From Cordia subcordata (taxonomy: Eukaryota; Streptophyta; Magnoliopsida; Boraginales; Cordiaceae), in NCBI GenBank assembly GCA_028554755.1, contig JAPTOF010000021.1:6053001-6117000 (forward strand): a stretch of 64,000 bases of DNA. Reading direction: 5' to 3'. A program made the position numbers and the translations under genes. Each line of letters begins with the position of its first letter. Positions within the stretch are counted from its first letter, which is position 1. This document shows, piece after piece, positions 1 to 10,751 of the stretch. The notes beneath the pieces are model-generated. The model did not search any database. It was not told the DNA's origin and saw only the letters and a list, made by a program, of their open reading frames with translations.

Positions 1-1165
1 CTTTGATATACCATGAAAATAGGTCTTAAGTGATAAGATTGTTTGCCTTGTACGTTAGGATGTTGTGCTCTAATCAATCAAGACATGCATGTGCAACAGT
101 ATAGTCCATGTGCCCCTTTGATTTGTCTTATTAGTCACTATAAATCTAGATATAGTTATTACCCTTCAAGGGTATATCAGTCATTTGGCTTGTGAGTCAC
201 TCTCTAGATCAAAGATCCATGACCAGGTGGTGATCACTCTTTGAACTAGAGAATCCAAGGTTCTAGATGTAGTCATAGAGGTAATGGTACCTTTTAACCG
301 ACCTTGACTACAGATGGGCCTAAAGGGGTATTTTAGTCATTTTGCTCGATTAGTCAAGGACAGTGGTTACTTATTGTGACTTGTTTCTGTTTAGTTAGTG
401 ATTATCCTTGGAGTGTGACTTTGGTCTTCAGGCAGTCATTTTGGGAGCCAAGGGTAATTATGTCTTTTGGTCCCTTCACTAGTCATATTTCCAATGGACG
501 TAATTAATTGAGATCATTTAGTTATGTGGATGCTTTATTAAGATATAAATCTAATAGAGAAGGAAAAAATATTTTATCTAAGTTTTTCCTTATTAAATTT
601 ATGGGAATCTCAATAGGATAAGTCGGTCCTATGAAATTAGATATTATAGAGTAGGAAAGAGAAAGAAATGTCTTGGATATCTTATCCATAAGGCATATTC
701 CATTTCTAGAAAGGGAATAGTTGGAAACTTAATTGTTTTAGAAACTTACCCAATTAGAGTTATTGTGCACTATAAATAGTGAGCTAAAAATAATACCCAT
801 TGGAGTCTCTTTGCCTCTTTTGTAAAGGTGTGCAAGAATTTTCACCTAGTATACCAAGAACACACAACTCTATAAATCTTCAATTATATCTCTCTTATGT
901 GCTTGCCCACTACATAGCACCACACATCCTAGCTTTGGAAAGGTGATATAGTGAAGAAGGCTAATTGGGAGGCTATTTTGGTGGAGTTTACACAAACCAA
1001 AGAAACCACCTACTTGGATCTTCAACTTCTTGAAGGTATATCACTTCATGTTTTTGCTTAAATGTTTAATCATGGTGTGTTTTCATGTGCAAGTAACTTT
1101 TTATTGCTTGTTCCACCACCATATTGGATATGTTTTTAAATAGTTTTCAAAAATATGATGATCTA
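1..1165 (+). repeat. LTR-like repeat, family A, copy 1 (cut by window edge)
   Basis: No coding region is visible. The stretch aligns by eye with 18,584-20,065 in the same orientation and with 17,200-18,290 in reverse. Shared landmarks are a block ending in a Ctctagatc-type phrase near 190-215, the block from about 445 to 490, and a TATA-like box (ctataaatag) near 770. It ends abruptly against transposase-derived sequence at about 1,165, so it probably inserted into, or recombined with, the CACTA element to its right. A Copia LTR is my guess from its style; no primer binding site is present to prove it. Confidence 0.55.
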
Positions 1166-2739
1166 TAGACTACGGTAAACAACAAGAAAGATTCGAGCAG
1201 TAACCATCTGGGACCTTCATTGCATAAAAAATTCATCAAAAAAAACTCTTTTTTTCTACCATTGACAAGTTGTAGCATGCAAATTCATATATGTACTCGC
1301 TCTTATCTTGACTCAAGATTGGCTTAAGTTTCTGTCTTAGGCCAAAACTTTTTAAATCTAAACAGGAATTTAAAGTATCTTTAGTTTTTGAGCAGGTATG
1401 TCAAATAACGTCCCAATGATACTATCACAAATATTTTTCTCAATATGTATGACATCTAAATTGTGACATAGTTTCAGAAACTTCTAATATGGTAATTCAT
1501 AAAAGATACTCACATTTCTTCGATTTCCAAGTAATATGGGTTCTCCTTGTTTCCTCTTTCTTGTAGCTTTACCAAAAGTCATTTGCTAGAAGTCACATAA
1601 TTGGTCGAATACCTCATCGCCTATCAAAGGCACTAGTGCGGGCCTGTTTTCTTTTGTACCATCAAAAGCTTTTCCATTACTCCTCCAATGGTGTTCTGGT
1701 GGTAACCAACAACGATGACACATGTGGTTTATGAGCATATTTTAGTCTCTAAGATTGAGTTTCCACCCCACAAATCAAATAAGCTAATGCTTCTTTGTGT
1801 TCTATCTTGACAAGTTAGCATAAGCCAAAAAATCACTAGTAGTCCAAACTGTTGTGTGCAATCGGAAATTACAGGCATCACAAGTCTCTTCACCATTTGT
1901 CCACAAGTGTTTTGGCTCATCAATCAATGGCTGGAGGTAGACATCTACATCATTGCCTAGAGATCTTAGGCCAAATATTAGCAACGACATCATAAAGTAA
2001 TGACTTTTCATGGATATCTAAGATGGGAGATTATCTGAGATAAGGACAATAGACAAGATACTATATGAAGTGATCAAGTCTCCAAACAAATTAAACCTGT
2101 TGCTTGCTACGCCAAGTCTTACATTGTGTGAGTTTGAGACAAATGAAGCATACTTGGAATCAAAATCTTTCCAAGCTAATGAGTCAGTTGGGTGCCTTAT
2201 CAACCTATTGTCTAGATGTTTATCTACGTGCGACCTCATCTCAGCAACTGCCTTGGATGACATAAACAACCTCTTCAATCTCAGTGTAAATGAAAAATGG
2301 AGTAGAACTTTAGGAGAAATTTTTTGCATCTTTCCACTATCTCCCTCTGATTTCCATCTATCTTTATTCTGCTTATCAGTATTTTCCTTCAAGAAAAGAA
2401 CACAGTCGTTCTTGCATGCATCAATTTTAACATAATTAAATCCCAAATCGCATATGATTTTCCGTGCCTTATTATAAAATCTTGGAACTTTATTCTCCTT
2501 AGGAAGTACATCTACTAATAGCTCAAGTAACATAGCCACTAACTTGTTGCTTCACCCACTCAGGCATTTTATGTTGAAAAGCTTCACAATAAAAATCAGA
2601 TTAGAGTATTTTTCACAACTGGGATACAATTGCATCTTCACTTCCTTTAATAATCCAAAAAAAGGAAATAGCTGCTTCGTTTGGTTTGTTTGAGTAATCT
2701 TCATTAAACTACCCAATCTCCATACTAATATCAACATTG
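1166..2739 (-). pseudogene. CACTA TNP2-type transposase, middle part
   Basis: This reads on the - strand as the catalytic middle of the TNP2 (Transposase_21) family. In order come a block with YPSCEKYSNL (near 2,620), then LPKENKVPRFYNKARKII and KIDACKNDCVLF (near 2,400-2,520), RLKRLFMSSKAVAEMRSHVD (near 2,240), NVRLGVASNRFNLFG (near 2,085-2,130), GNDVDVYLQPLIDE (near 1,930), the HNLDVIHIEKNICDSIIGT motif (about 1,415-1,470), and VPDGYCSNLSC just before the break at about 1,165. Stops and frame changes occur throughout; for example the stretch from 2,011 down to 1,730 needs two frames. The protein would cut and join element ends in the nucleus if it were intact. The N-terminal part lies 8 kb to the right, beyond the MULE. 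Confidence 0.88.
2731..2739. repeat. Target site duplication, left copy (MULE)
   Basis: The 9-mer TCAACATTG abuts the left end of the MULE and recurs exactly at 10,752-10,760 after the right end. Nine bases is the usual duplication length for Mutator-like elements. Both copies lie in TNP2 coding sequence, so the target is known. Confidence 0.9.
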
Positions 2740-2836
2740 GGGTTATTTTTATTTTTAACCTTATTTTTTAATTTGCTTCCAAAAATAACCTAGTTTTGAC
2801 GGGAATAGCAAAAGTAGACTTTTCGAACTTATGAAG
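2740..2836 (+). repeat. MULE left terminal inverted repeat
   Basis: It pairs with the reverse complement of 10,655-10,751 over about 95 bases with only a few mismatches. Both copies run from the AT-rich outer end through AAAAATAACCTAGTTTT to the shared block GCAAAAGTAGACTTTTCGAA. The inner edge passes straight into the palindrome array. Confidence 0.9.
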
Positions 2837-3395
2837 TTCGAAAACGAAGTTACAAAGTTCGACTATGTGAAGGGTAAAAAAAAAGGAAATTATAATATGA
2901 GATATCGAACTTCTGAAGTCCAACTAAGAATTCGAAATTCAGAAGCTCGGACTCGAACTTCTGAAGTTCGACTAAGTGGATGTAATCTCGAAACTCGACA
3001 TCGAAATAGTCGAACTTCTGAAGTTCGAACAGTTGGTATACTCGAACTTCCGAAGTTCGATATCTAGCTTTTGTTCCTTGATTCGAACTTCTGAAGTTCG
3101 ACTGCTCGGAAACCCAACATAGCTGGCCGTTATCGAAATTTGAAAGGTCGATAACGCGCGTGTTCGCTGCACGTAACAGACAGGGCATTAAAGCAGAATC
3201 TCGAAACTCGATGTCAAACTTCAGAAATTCGAAATACATATAAAATCGAACTTCAGAAGTTCGATTATGTTGCACTCGAACTTCAGAAGCTCGAAATCGA
3301 GTTTTTGTTCCCAGAAGTTCGATTATGTTGCACTCGAACTTCAGAAGTTCGAAATCGAGTTTTTGTTCCTCGATGTCGAACTTCTGAAGTTCGAC
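2824..3395. repeat. Left subterminal array of a 19-bp palindrome
   Basis: About ten copies of TCGAACTTCTGAAGTTCGA, or close variants, are scattered at irregular spacing (for example near 2,824, 2,955, 3,014, 3,040, 3,082, 3,245, 3,275, 3,336 and 3,377). Each copy is two 9-base arms around one central base. Some copies are degraded to half sites. Part of the array reads as a chance open frame full of RTSEVR repeats, which is an artefact of the repeat. A role as transposase binding sites is inference from position. Confidence 0.85.
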
Positions 3396-3403
3396 TCCTC
3401 TAC

Positions 3404-3411
3404 TATTTAAA
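3404..3411 (+). promoter_or_regulatory. Candidate TATA box of the PMD gene
   Basis: TATTTAAA stands at the inner edge of the palindrome array. It is followed by a CT-rich stretch (3,412-3,500) typical of a plant 5' leader, then a consensus splice donor (CTT|GTAAGT) at 3,550/3,551. This implies transcription of the PMD gene from the left end, with a leader intron of about 1.16 kb (3,551-4,712). Confidence 0.5.
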
Positions 3412-3550
3412 CCCCTGCCTGAACCCTCCTCTTCCATCCGAAATCTCACCTCTCCTCTCCTCTTTTGCTCTCTCCCTCTCTCATTTTTCTCCCATCCAAT
3501 TCGAAAATTTAGTACAAATTTTCCACATCCTAGGATTTTGCCTAAATCTT

Positions 3551-4712
3551 GTAAGTTTTCTCTTTTTTTTTTGGTACCGAATTTATATCTTTTAATGTGT
3601 TTGTTTGTTTAATTTATATGATGTTAAATTTCGAAATTATATGTTAATTACATGTTGCCTACGTCTAATTTGAAAATTATATTATTATTTAGTTTAGTGG
3701 AATATTAATCATATTGGTTTATTTTATATGTTAATTATATGTTGCTTAATACGTTAAATTTTAAAATTAGACAATTGTTTAGTTTAGTGGAATATTAATT
3801 TTGTTGGTTTAATTTATATGTTAATTATATGTTGATTTATTTCTGGAATATTAATTATTTTATGATGATGGGATGTATTAATCATTGTGTATATAATTTG
3901 TGTACATATAATCAGTATGCATATAATTAGTGTGAATTTATAATTATTCAATTAATCATATGGAGTTTTAGGGTTTTAGTGGCATTTAAGGGTTTTAGTG
4001 GAATTTTAGGATTAATTATGTTAATTATTAGTCAATTTAAGATGACGTTATGTAATAATTAAGTATTAAAGTTGTAGTTCTAAAGTATTTAACATGAATT
4101 TTTATAAATTTTAAATAATATAAAATTTAAGAAATGAGAAAATTAAATTTATAAGGCATATAGTAAATCAAGTTAGGGTTTTAGTGGAGTTTTAGGATTA
4201 ATTATGTTCATTATTAGTAATTTTAAGATGAAGTGATATATTTGTTCAATATTAAAGTTGTAGTTCTAAAGTAATTAGTAATAAATTTTTTGACGTTTAG
4301 ATAACGTTAAGCAGTATTAATTTTATTTTTTGTGCAACTTTAATTTGAAAATTATATTATTGTTTATTTTAGTGGAATATTAATCGTGTTGGTTTATTTT
4401 ATATGTTTATTATATGTTGCTTAATACATTAAATTTCAAAATTAGACTATTGTTTATTTTAGTGGAATATTAATCATGTTGGTTTATTTTATATGTTAAT
4501 TATATGTTGATTTATTATTTGGAATATTAATATTTTTATGATGATGGGATGTATTAATCGATGTAATTTTAAATAGTATGAATGTAAAAAAATTAAAATA
4601 TTATGAATTTTACAAAGTTAGCAAAATTAGTTAAATATTAAGGTTGCTGTTTTAAACTAATTAGTAATAATTAGTACTTTTACATTTTTTTTAATTTACT
4701 TAATGTTCGTAG
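3551..4712 (+). other. Leader intron of the PMD gene with an internal 220-bp duplication
   Basis: The segment is very AT-rich and non-coding, bounded by a GTAAGT donor and a TTCGTAG acceptor five bases before the start ATG. A block of about 220 bases at 3,670-3,893 recurs at 4,345-4,563 with modest divergence. Both copies contain the phrases AGTGGAATATTAATC and ATGATGATGGGATGTATTAA. A shorter related block lies near 3,950-4,100 and 4,170-4,290. No function is visible. Confidence 0.6.
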
Positions 4713-4717
4713 GATCT

Positions 4718-7003
4718 ATGGCTCATAGACCAGCTCCTAGCGATAGTTCAGTGTTATGTTATTACTATGACCACCGAGTGAATTATTTGTCGTCACCCCA
4801 TCAGTTAGAGGAACACAAGATTTATAGGAGTGATAGAGAGTTATTCCTATGGACAGAGCATCCTGCTGTGCAGACGGCTTTATTAAGAGCCGGATTTTTT
4901 GGATGTTATGCGGCGCGCTTCCATCAGGTTGACAATCCTCTTATTACTGCCTTAATTGAAAGGTGGCGACCAGAGACGCATACATTTCATTTGCCTGTAG
5001 GCGAGGCCACGATCACACTCCAGGATGTCGCTGTATATTGGGGATTATCGATTGTTGGTCAGGTTGTCCCAGTGCTCGACGATACTAGTCGAACTCCGGA
5101 AGAGTGGCGGACACGTATTCATCAATATATGGGGGTATATGTATCTTTGGACAAAATTAGTGGAAGTTCGATTAACATGCCCCATCTGAGGGAATTGTAC
5201 GTAGGCCAAGGCACTCCAGGGAATCCTGATGTGGAGGAAGCGGAACGGCAGGCCCGTTTGTGGATTTTTTTGTTATTTGGCACCCATATGTTCAACGTCT
5301 GACAGAAATAAATTATCGTTACATTGGTTAGACTTTTTGATTGACTTTGATCATATCGGTGAATATAATTAGAAGCGACATGCCTAGCGCATCTGTATAG
5401 ATGGCTTTGTAAGGCTTGTTGCCGTGATTGTAGAGGCATGTGCGGGGCCGTCATACTCGTTCAGGTAGCACACTTACTCATCTCATTATTGTTAATGATA
5501 TTTGAAGACATATTATTGCTTATAATATAATTATCTTGTACAATGCAGTTTTTTGCTTGGGACAGACTCACGGCTTTTAGGCCAACACTGTGTGAGCAGA
5601 CGGATAGGCACCATCAGAGGGATGGGCAAGCTGTTCACCCTGATTTCCCGTTGCCAGGCCCACCACGCGGCTACATGTTCTTTGCGAGGAAGGATCTGAA
5701 GTGGGTTGCTGGCCAAGCTGGTTTGAACGAGGCACGGGACATGATTGACCGCTTGCAGCCCGGCAAGGTTTGAAAAAATTTACATCTCACATTTATTACT
5801 CTCCCTTATTAATATACGTTGTATGTTTTATAAACTAATCTGCCGTTATTGTTGTGTTCCCAGTTTATTTGGCAGCCATTCGAGCATGCAATGGGTGGTT
5901 TGCCACAGTACTGTTTGGAAAATACGGAAGCGTGGCGAGCATGTGTACCCGTCATCGTTGGTAGACGGGTTAAGTGGCACCGTCCTGATCGGGTACTTCG
6001 GCAGTTCGGCATGCGGCAGACGATCCCCGTTAATCCACCAGCGTGGCAGAAGCACCAGGACGGGAAAGAAAAGATTACAGCCGAACAATATAATTCGGCA
6101 GTCGACATGTGGGTCAATTGGGAAAACACCGTTGTGGCGCGCGATTAGAGGACTTTCCCGATCCTGGGGCTTTGAGGGCGTATATGAGATGGTACCGAGG
6201 GATAACCATACTACATGCTGGACACCCTCGGACTAGTCATACAGACGACGGCTACGTTGCGTCGGCCCACGATGAGAACAGTCTGGTTAGTGCAATATGA
6301 ATGTTTTCCCATAAATTCGAATTTAGTACGCATTGATGCAATACCTATTAAAATTTCTGAAATTTTTCTTTAGGTGGTATACACTCAGCATGTGGTTAAC
6401 CACAGTGGGAGTATTATACGGCAGTACGAGGCGGGAGACTTACGAGTAGATGTGGCTACTCTTGATTATATGGTGAGTCATCTGCAGGTCCTGCACATCA
6501 GAGGCCAGGCCGTACTTCAGCAGACCCAGCATGAGCACCTGTTGGACGACACGACAGCCATGTATGACGTCCAACGTCCGCAACCGCCTCCACAAACTTT
6601 ACATCGGTCGGGACAGCGGAGCCGTCATCATCATACCACTCAGGAGCCCAGCACTTCGTACACGCTGCTGCAGCCTGGTAGGTCTAGCTAGTTCGAGTAC
6701 AGCGGTCCGTGGGTCGATCCCAGCACTTCATACATGCCGCCACACCATGGTAGGTTTAGCCAGTTTGAGTATGGCAGTCCGTCACATCAGGAGCCCAGCA
6801 CCTCGAACACTCCACCGCAGGGGCCGTTATCTACCAGTGATTATCTGATAGATGATTAGACTGCTGAGCTGGTGTTCGAGGAGGACCATCAACTGCGTCG
6901 TACTCGTAGACGCACACAGTCACCGCATCCACTGCCACGCGTTTTACCCGACCGGACCAGCAGGGGTCGGAGGCCCGATTATTACACGCCTTCTCAGTAT
7001 TGA
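4718..7003 (+). pseudogene. Plant mobile domain (PMD/MAIN-like) gene in the MULE, spliced, damaged
   Basis: I chose the ATG at 4,718 because the upstream in-frame ATG at 4,703 lies inside the likely splice acceptor. Coding blocks are 4,718-5,464, 5,549-5,767, 5,864-6,285 and 6,374-7,003, with GT-AG borders between them. The protein matches the PMD family of Arabidopsis MAIN/MAIL1 and the so-called PP7 long-form homologs: HPAVQTALLRAGFF, LITALIERWRPETHTFHLP, ATITLQDVAVYWGL, then FFAWDRLTAFRP, FIWQPF and AVDMWVNWENTVV. The tail is a Ser/Pro/Gln-rich low-complexity region ending RRPDYYTPSQY. Lesions: a frame break between 5,290 and 5,360, a one-base shift near 6,140, and stops at about 6,689 and 6,857. 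PMD proteins of hosts act in nuclear silencing and genome stability; the role of element-borne copies is unknown. Confidence 0.85.
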
Positions 7004-7251
7004 TGTAATTGAATAGACATTTTACATTTCAAACTTATTTTAGTAATTCTATGTAATTGAACTTTCATTTTTCATTGTTTTTCGTACTTATTATCATGTC
7101 TCGATATAAATTGTGTTGATGTTGACAATATTTTGAGATGGAAAGATTTGACAATATCTTTTATTGAAAACATTACACACCATAGTGGAAAAGACTAATT
7201 AGCATCACATGCTACAACTTCATGATAACCATTGAAGCTACGTATCTATTC
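7004..7251. other. Spacer between convergent PMD and MURA genes
   Basis: About 250 AT-rich bases separate the two stop codons. It probably holds both 3' untranslated regions and polyadenylation sites. No distinct motif stands out. Confidence 0.6.
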
Positions 7252-9866
7252 TTAGGGGCAATTTGGTGCAATATGCCCGTGGTTACGACAATAACCACAC
7301 TTTTTTCTGCCTACTTGGTCGGAATTGTCCATCTCGTTTGGTATACGCCGAGTTCTTTCCCTCCCACGTCTTCTGTCGCGCACTCGTAAAGCATTCGGGT
7401 GTAACGTCCAACTGGGTCCTGGAGGCCAGTAAAATTCATGTCCAAGGGGTTGAAATGTCATGTTATATGTTGCCTCGAATGACTCTACCGTATAATGAAG
7501 ATCAACCATGGTTGAAGGGTTTCCACCCCTATAACGGGTAACATATTGGGCATGAGAGCATGGCATATGATAGGCTGTCCACTTGCCACATGTACATGTT
7601 CGTCCCACCCAATCTACCTCTTGTTCGTTAGGAACATCGTTCCATCGTTCTGGCATTCCACCGACCCGGTACCACTCATATAGGTTGAATGCATGCAATC
7701 GCATCCGGTGTGAAGACGTCTCCCACTTTTCATATTTTTCTCTCGCTCGATCCGTCAGAATACGACCATCTCTACGCATGTGCATCGCGTTTGCCAACCT
7801 ATCGTGGAAATATCCCTTTAGCTTTAAAAAAATGTTATTTACTAGTGCTGTAATGGGCAATCCCTTGGCTCTGACAATCACACCATTGAAGCATTCAACA
7901 TTATTTGTTGTCAGCACTCCACATCTATAACTCCCATCGTGGCTCAATGTCCATGACTCTGGACCGAGGTCGACTAACATCTGGTGCACCTGTGTACCAA
8001 CGCCAGTGGGTCGTGGGTCGATATTACGAATAATGTCCATGGCGGCGATGTGCTTCCGTTTCTGGCTTTCTTTTCCAGCTATCCAACACATGTCTTTTGC
8101 GAATTGGTTGTGCCATCTTTTCATCACATTGCTTTTAGATGTCTCAAGCAAATGCGATGCTTCACTTGAAGTCGGCGATCGGATGTTATTGTATTGATGG
8201 TGCGCGATTCTGCGTGCGTCGATCGAGAATACAAACTGTTGACATATCGTTTAAAAAACACTGACTTACCTTCTCCAGGAACCACCTCCAACTATTTGTA
8301 CTCTCACCATCGACAACGGCAAATGCCAACGGTAATATATGGTCGTTGGCATCTGTCGCTAAGGCGACAAGCAGGTGGCCCTTGTACTTCCCATGCAGAT
8401 GTGTTCCGTCCAACGAGAGTACAGGTCGACAGTGCCTCCATGCCATGATGCACGGACCAAAAGCCCAAAAAACATAGTGGAAAATTTTTTCTGTTTCAGT
8501 TGAACCCTGGGTGAACTTGTAATGGACAACGGTTCCCGGATTCTTTACAATTACGGCGACAAAAAAGTGTGGCAGCATCTTGTATGACATGTCCCAGTCT
8601 CCAAAAACTAGTTGGATTGCCTTATTCCTAACACGTCACGCTTTCCCGTACGTTATATCAACATTTAAAGTCTTCTTTACGTGGGCTTGGACAAGACGTA
8701 CCTCGAAATCAGGCTTCTCTGCAGCAAAATGCCTAACCATGTAGCTGACCAGACCAGATGTTAGATTTCTATGGTCTCTTCTGCATTTATCTCCCATGCA
8801 AATATGCATACTTTGGTACCTTGTAATCTCGAACATCTTGTGTGTGCATTTTTTTACTGCACGAACCTTCCACTTGCATGGTGTCCTAAGATTGCTTGAT
8901 TTGTAGCAACGTATGTCCCACAAAGACTTATTCGACTTCACCACCCTGTATTCTCGTTTATGTTTGATCACGTTTTGTTGGACAGCCCGTATAAAATCAA
9001 CCTTTTTTGGGAACACCATGCATTTGGCCAACTCTATCTGTCTCTCGTCCTACATTGATCTCTCCATTGGAGGCTCATTTGAAGTGATGTAATACTCTGT
9101 CCTAGCTGTGTGGAAAGCTACTGGTTCTTCCTCCTCTAGATCCGGCTCCAGCTCTTCGCCATTGCCTGGCCCCACATCAACCTCTTCGTTTCATAGATTA
9201 AACTTTCTACTGACACAACATCTTCCTCCTCGTTTAAGTGGACGTCCTCATCTACTTCTTCCGGTTCAGATAAAATAGAATCTAATCCCACCTCGAACAT
9301 CTCCCGAATGTCACTAGCTTGAGAGGGTCCTCCAACTTCAAATGTGGGGCGTGGCGGTGGAGAAAGGGAAAATATGGCAAACCCTGCTGTTGTGGTTAGA
9401 ATATTGACTTCTGCATTGACATAATAAGGTGGTTCCATATTCAAGTCTGGCAAATCACCAACAACTTCTTGTAGTGTTGCTTCTTCATTTGAAGGCTGTG
9501 GATTGTACATGACATCACTTTGCACGTCTACGACAACGTGCGCACATCTCCTATTCATATCCATGCAAGCTGTTTCATACATGTCCTGTACATCTTCGTC
9601 ATCCTTAATGCCACTGGGGTAATAATATATTTGTTGTAGGTTTGTGTCCCATTTGGGATCACGATAACACAACTCAACTCTATCGATAGTAGGCCGCAAT
9701 TGGAGCTTCGTGAATATACGGATGCAAACTAATTGTATGTCGTTCCGGGAAGAATTTTTATTTTACGTGGTAAGTTTGGACCTACATAGTCGAGCCCATG
9801 ACCTGTTTCAATTTTGTTGCCACCGTAATATAAATATACGTTAACTGCATCAACATTTGCATTCAT
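7252..9866 (-). pseudogene. MURA-type transposase of the MULE, at least five lesions
   Basis: Reading leftward from an ATG at 9,866, the N-terminus (YYGGNKIETGHGL) is typical of MuDR-type transposases. It is followed by an acidic linker (9,200-9,500), the MuDR DNA-binding-like block (8,636-9,031, with CKWKVRAVKK and HICMGDKCRRDHRN), and the DDE core with LSLDGTHLHGKYKGHLLVAL, where the Asp is the presumed first catalytic residue (about 8,400). Then come VECFNGVIVRAKGLP, a SWIM zinc finger CTCGKWTAYHMPCSHA (about 7,555-7,600) and a C-terminal zinc knuckle CGYCRNHGHIAPNC. Lesions seen: TAG at 9,729-9,731, a frame change near 9,190, TAG near 9,053, TGA at 8,636-8,638 where the family has Trp, and a frame change near 8,125. 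A consensus donor at 8,269 leads only to a 34-base gap, so the 8,130-8,270 stretch is unclear. Confidence 0.92.
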
Positions 9867-10052
9867 CTTTTTAGGTGAAAAAAATATATATAACGTGACT
9901 TATATGTGAATGAGTTGCAGAAGAGAGGGAAGTGGAGTGGTTAGTGGTATAGTAGCAAATCCAAAAATGCTACGTAATGTGACTTATCGTGTGAACGTTT
10001 GTAGGGTTAGTGATTTTGGAATGAGATGATGAAGGGAGAAGTGGGGTGTGCA

Positions 10053-10059
10053 TTATATA
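10053..10059 (-). promoter_or_regulatory. Candidate TATA box of MURA
   Basis: TATATAA on the - strand lies about 190 bases upstream of the MURA ATG at 9,866 and just inside the right palindrome array. This mirrors the TATA-like box at the other end of the element. Position and sequence are the only support. Confidence 0.4.
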
Positions 10060-10069
10060 GTAACAAATT

Positions 10070-10650
10070 CGAACTTAGAAATTCGGATTTTAAAATTCTG
10101 AGTTTCGACTTATAACCTAACTCGAATTTTAAAAACTCGAAACAACAAAATCGCAAGTCAGAAATTTGAAAGTTTGAAAATTTCGAACTTCGAAAGTTTG
10201 AATTTTTCAAAACTTCGAACTTCACAAGTTCGAAAATGCACATCTCTGACAAAAATTTTATTCTCTGCTCTGCTCTGCCCTTGATTACGTCGGAATCTTG
10301 TAAACTCGAACTTCTAAAGTTCGAAACACGATATTATTATCTGCCTCCTGATATTATTCTCTGCCCTCCGTCACATCGTCGCAACATCGTCACAGAAGGA
10401 ATCCTGCAAACCCTAGCACCCTATTTTCGAACTTCATAAGTTCAAAGTTATGCTTTCGAACTTTTGTAGTTCGAGTAAGAAAATCCTGCAAACCCTAGTA
10501 CCCTATTTTCGAACTTCATAAGTTCGAAGTTATACTTTCGAACTTTTGAAGTTCGAGCAAGAAAATATAAAGTTCGATATCGAAGCTTCGTAATTTGAAT
10601 ATATTTTCGAACTTTCGAAGTCCGATATCGAGTTTTCAACATTCGTGATC
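10070..10650. repeat. Right subterminal array of the 19-bp palindrome
   Basis: The same TCGAACTTC-N-GAAGTTCGA motif recurs with more variation than at the left end (for example near 10,308, 10,427, 10,456, 10,509, 10,536 and 10,603; half sites from 10,070). A segment of about 80 bases containing CCTGCAAACCCTAG occurs twice, at 10,400-10,470 and 10,485-10,555, showing local duplication inside the array. Confidence 0.8.
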
Positions 10651-10654
10651 GGGT

Positions 10655-10751
10655 TTCATAAGTTCGAAAAGTCTACTTTTGCTACTCCCCTTAAAACTAG
10701 GTTATTTTTAAAAGTAAATTAAAAAATAAGGTTAAAAATAAAAATAACCCG
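10655..10751 (-). repeat. MULE right terminal inverted repeat
   Basis: This is the inverted partner of 2,740-2,836. One extra base (G at 10,751) separates the repeat from the target duplication at 10,752-10,760, so the exact outermost base is uncertain. Confidence 0.9.

Larger units (their letters stand above)
2740..10751. mobile_element. Mutator-like element (MULE) carrying MURA and a PMD gene
   Basis: The element is about 8.0 kb with inverted terminal repeats of about 95 bp, both beginning GGGTTATTTTTATTTTTAAC. It is flanked by perfect 9-bp target duplications. Inside, from left to right, are a palindrome array, a TATA-like box, a spliced PMD gene on the + strand, a MURA-type transposase on the - strand, and a second palindrome array. 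PMD ends at 7,003 and MURA at 7,252, so they converge with about 250 bp between. MuDR-type elements carrying plant-mobile-domain genes are a known class in angiosperms. Here MURA has at least five lesions and PMD at least three, so the copy is not autonomous. Confidence 0.93.

Noticed and set aside
2824..3395. Heat-shock elements in the palindrome array (GAA and TTC blocks)
   Set aside because: Heat-shock elements need two bases between GAA and TTC blocks. Here the spacing is one base, so the match is only superficial.
2831..3595. Open frames rich in RTSEVR/ELLKFE repeats on both strands
   Set aside because: They are translations of the 19-bp palindrome array and have no start context, splice pattern or known domain.
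5745..6236. 163-codon open frame overlapping the PMD gene
   Set aside because: It lies in another frame of a gene whose real frames match the PMD family. It is a shadow caused partly by the frameshift near 6,140.
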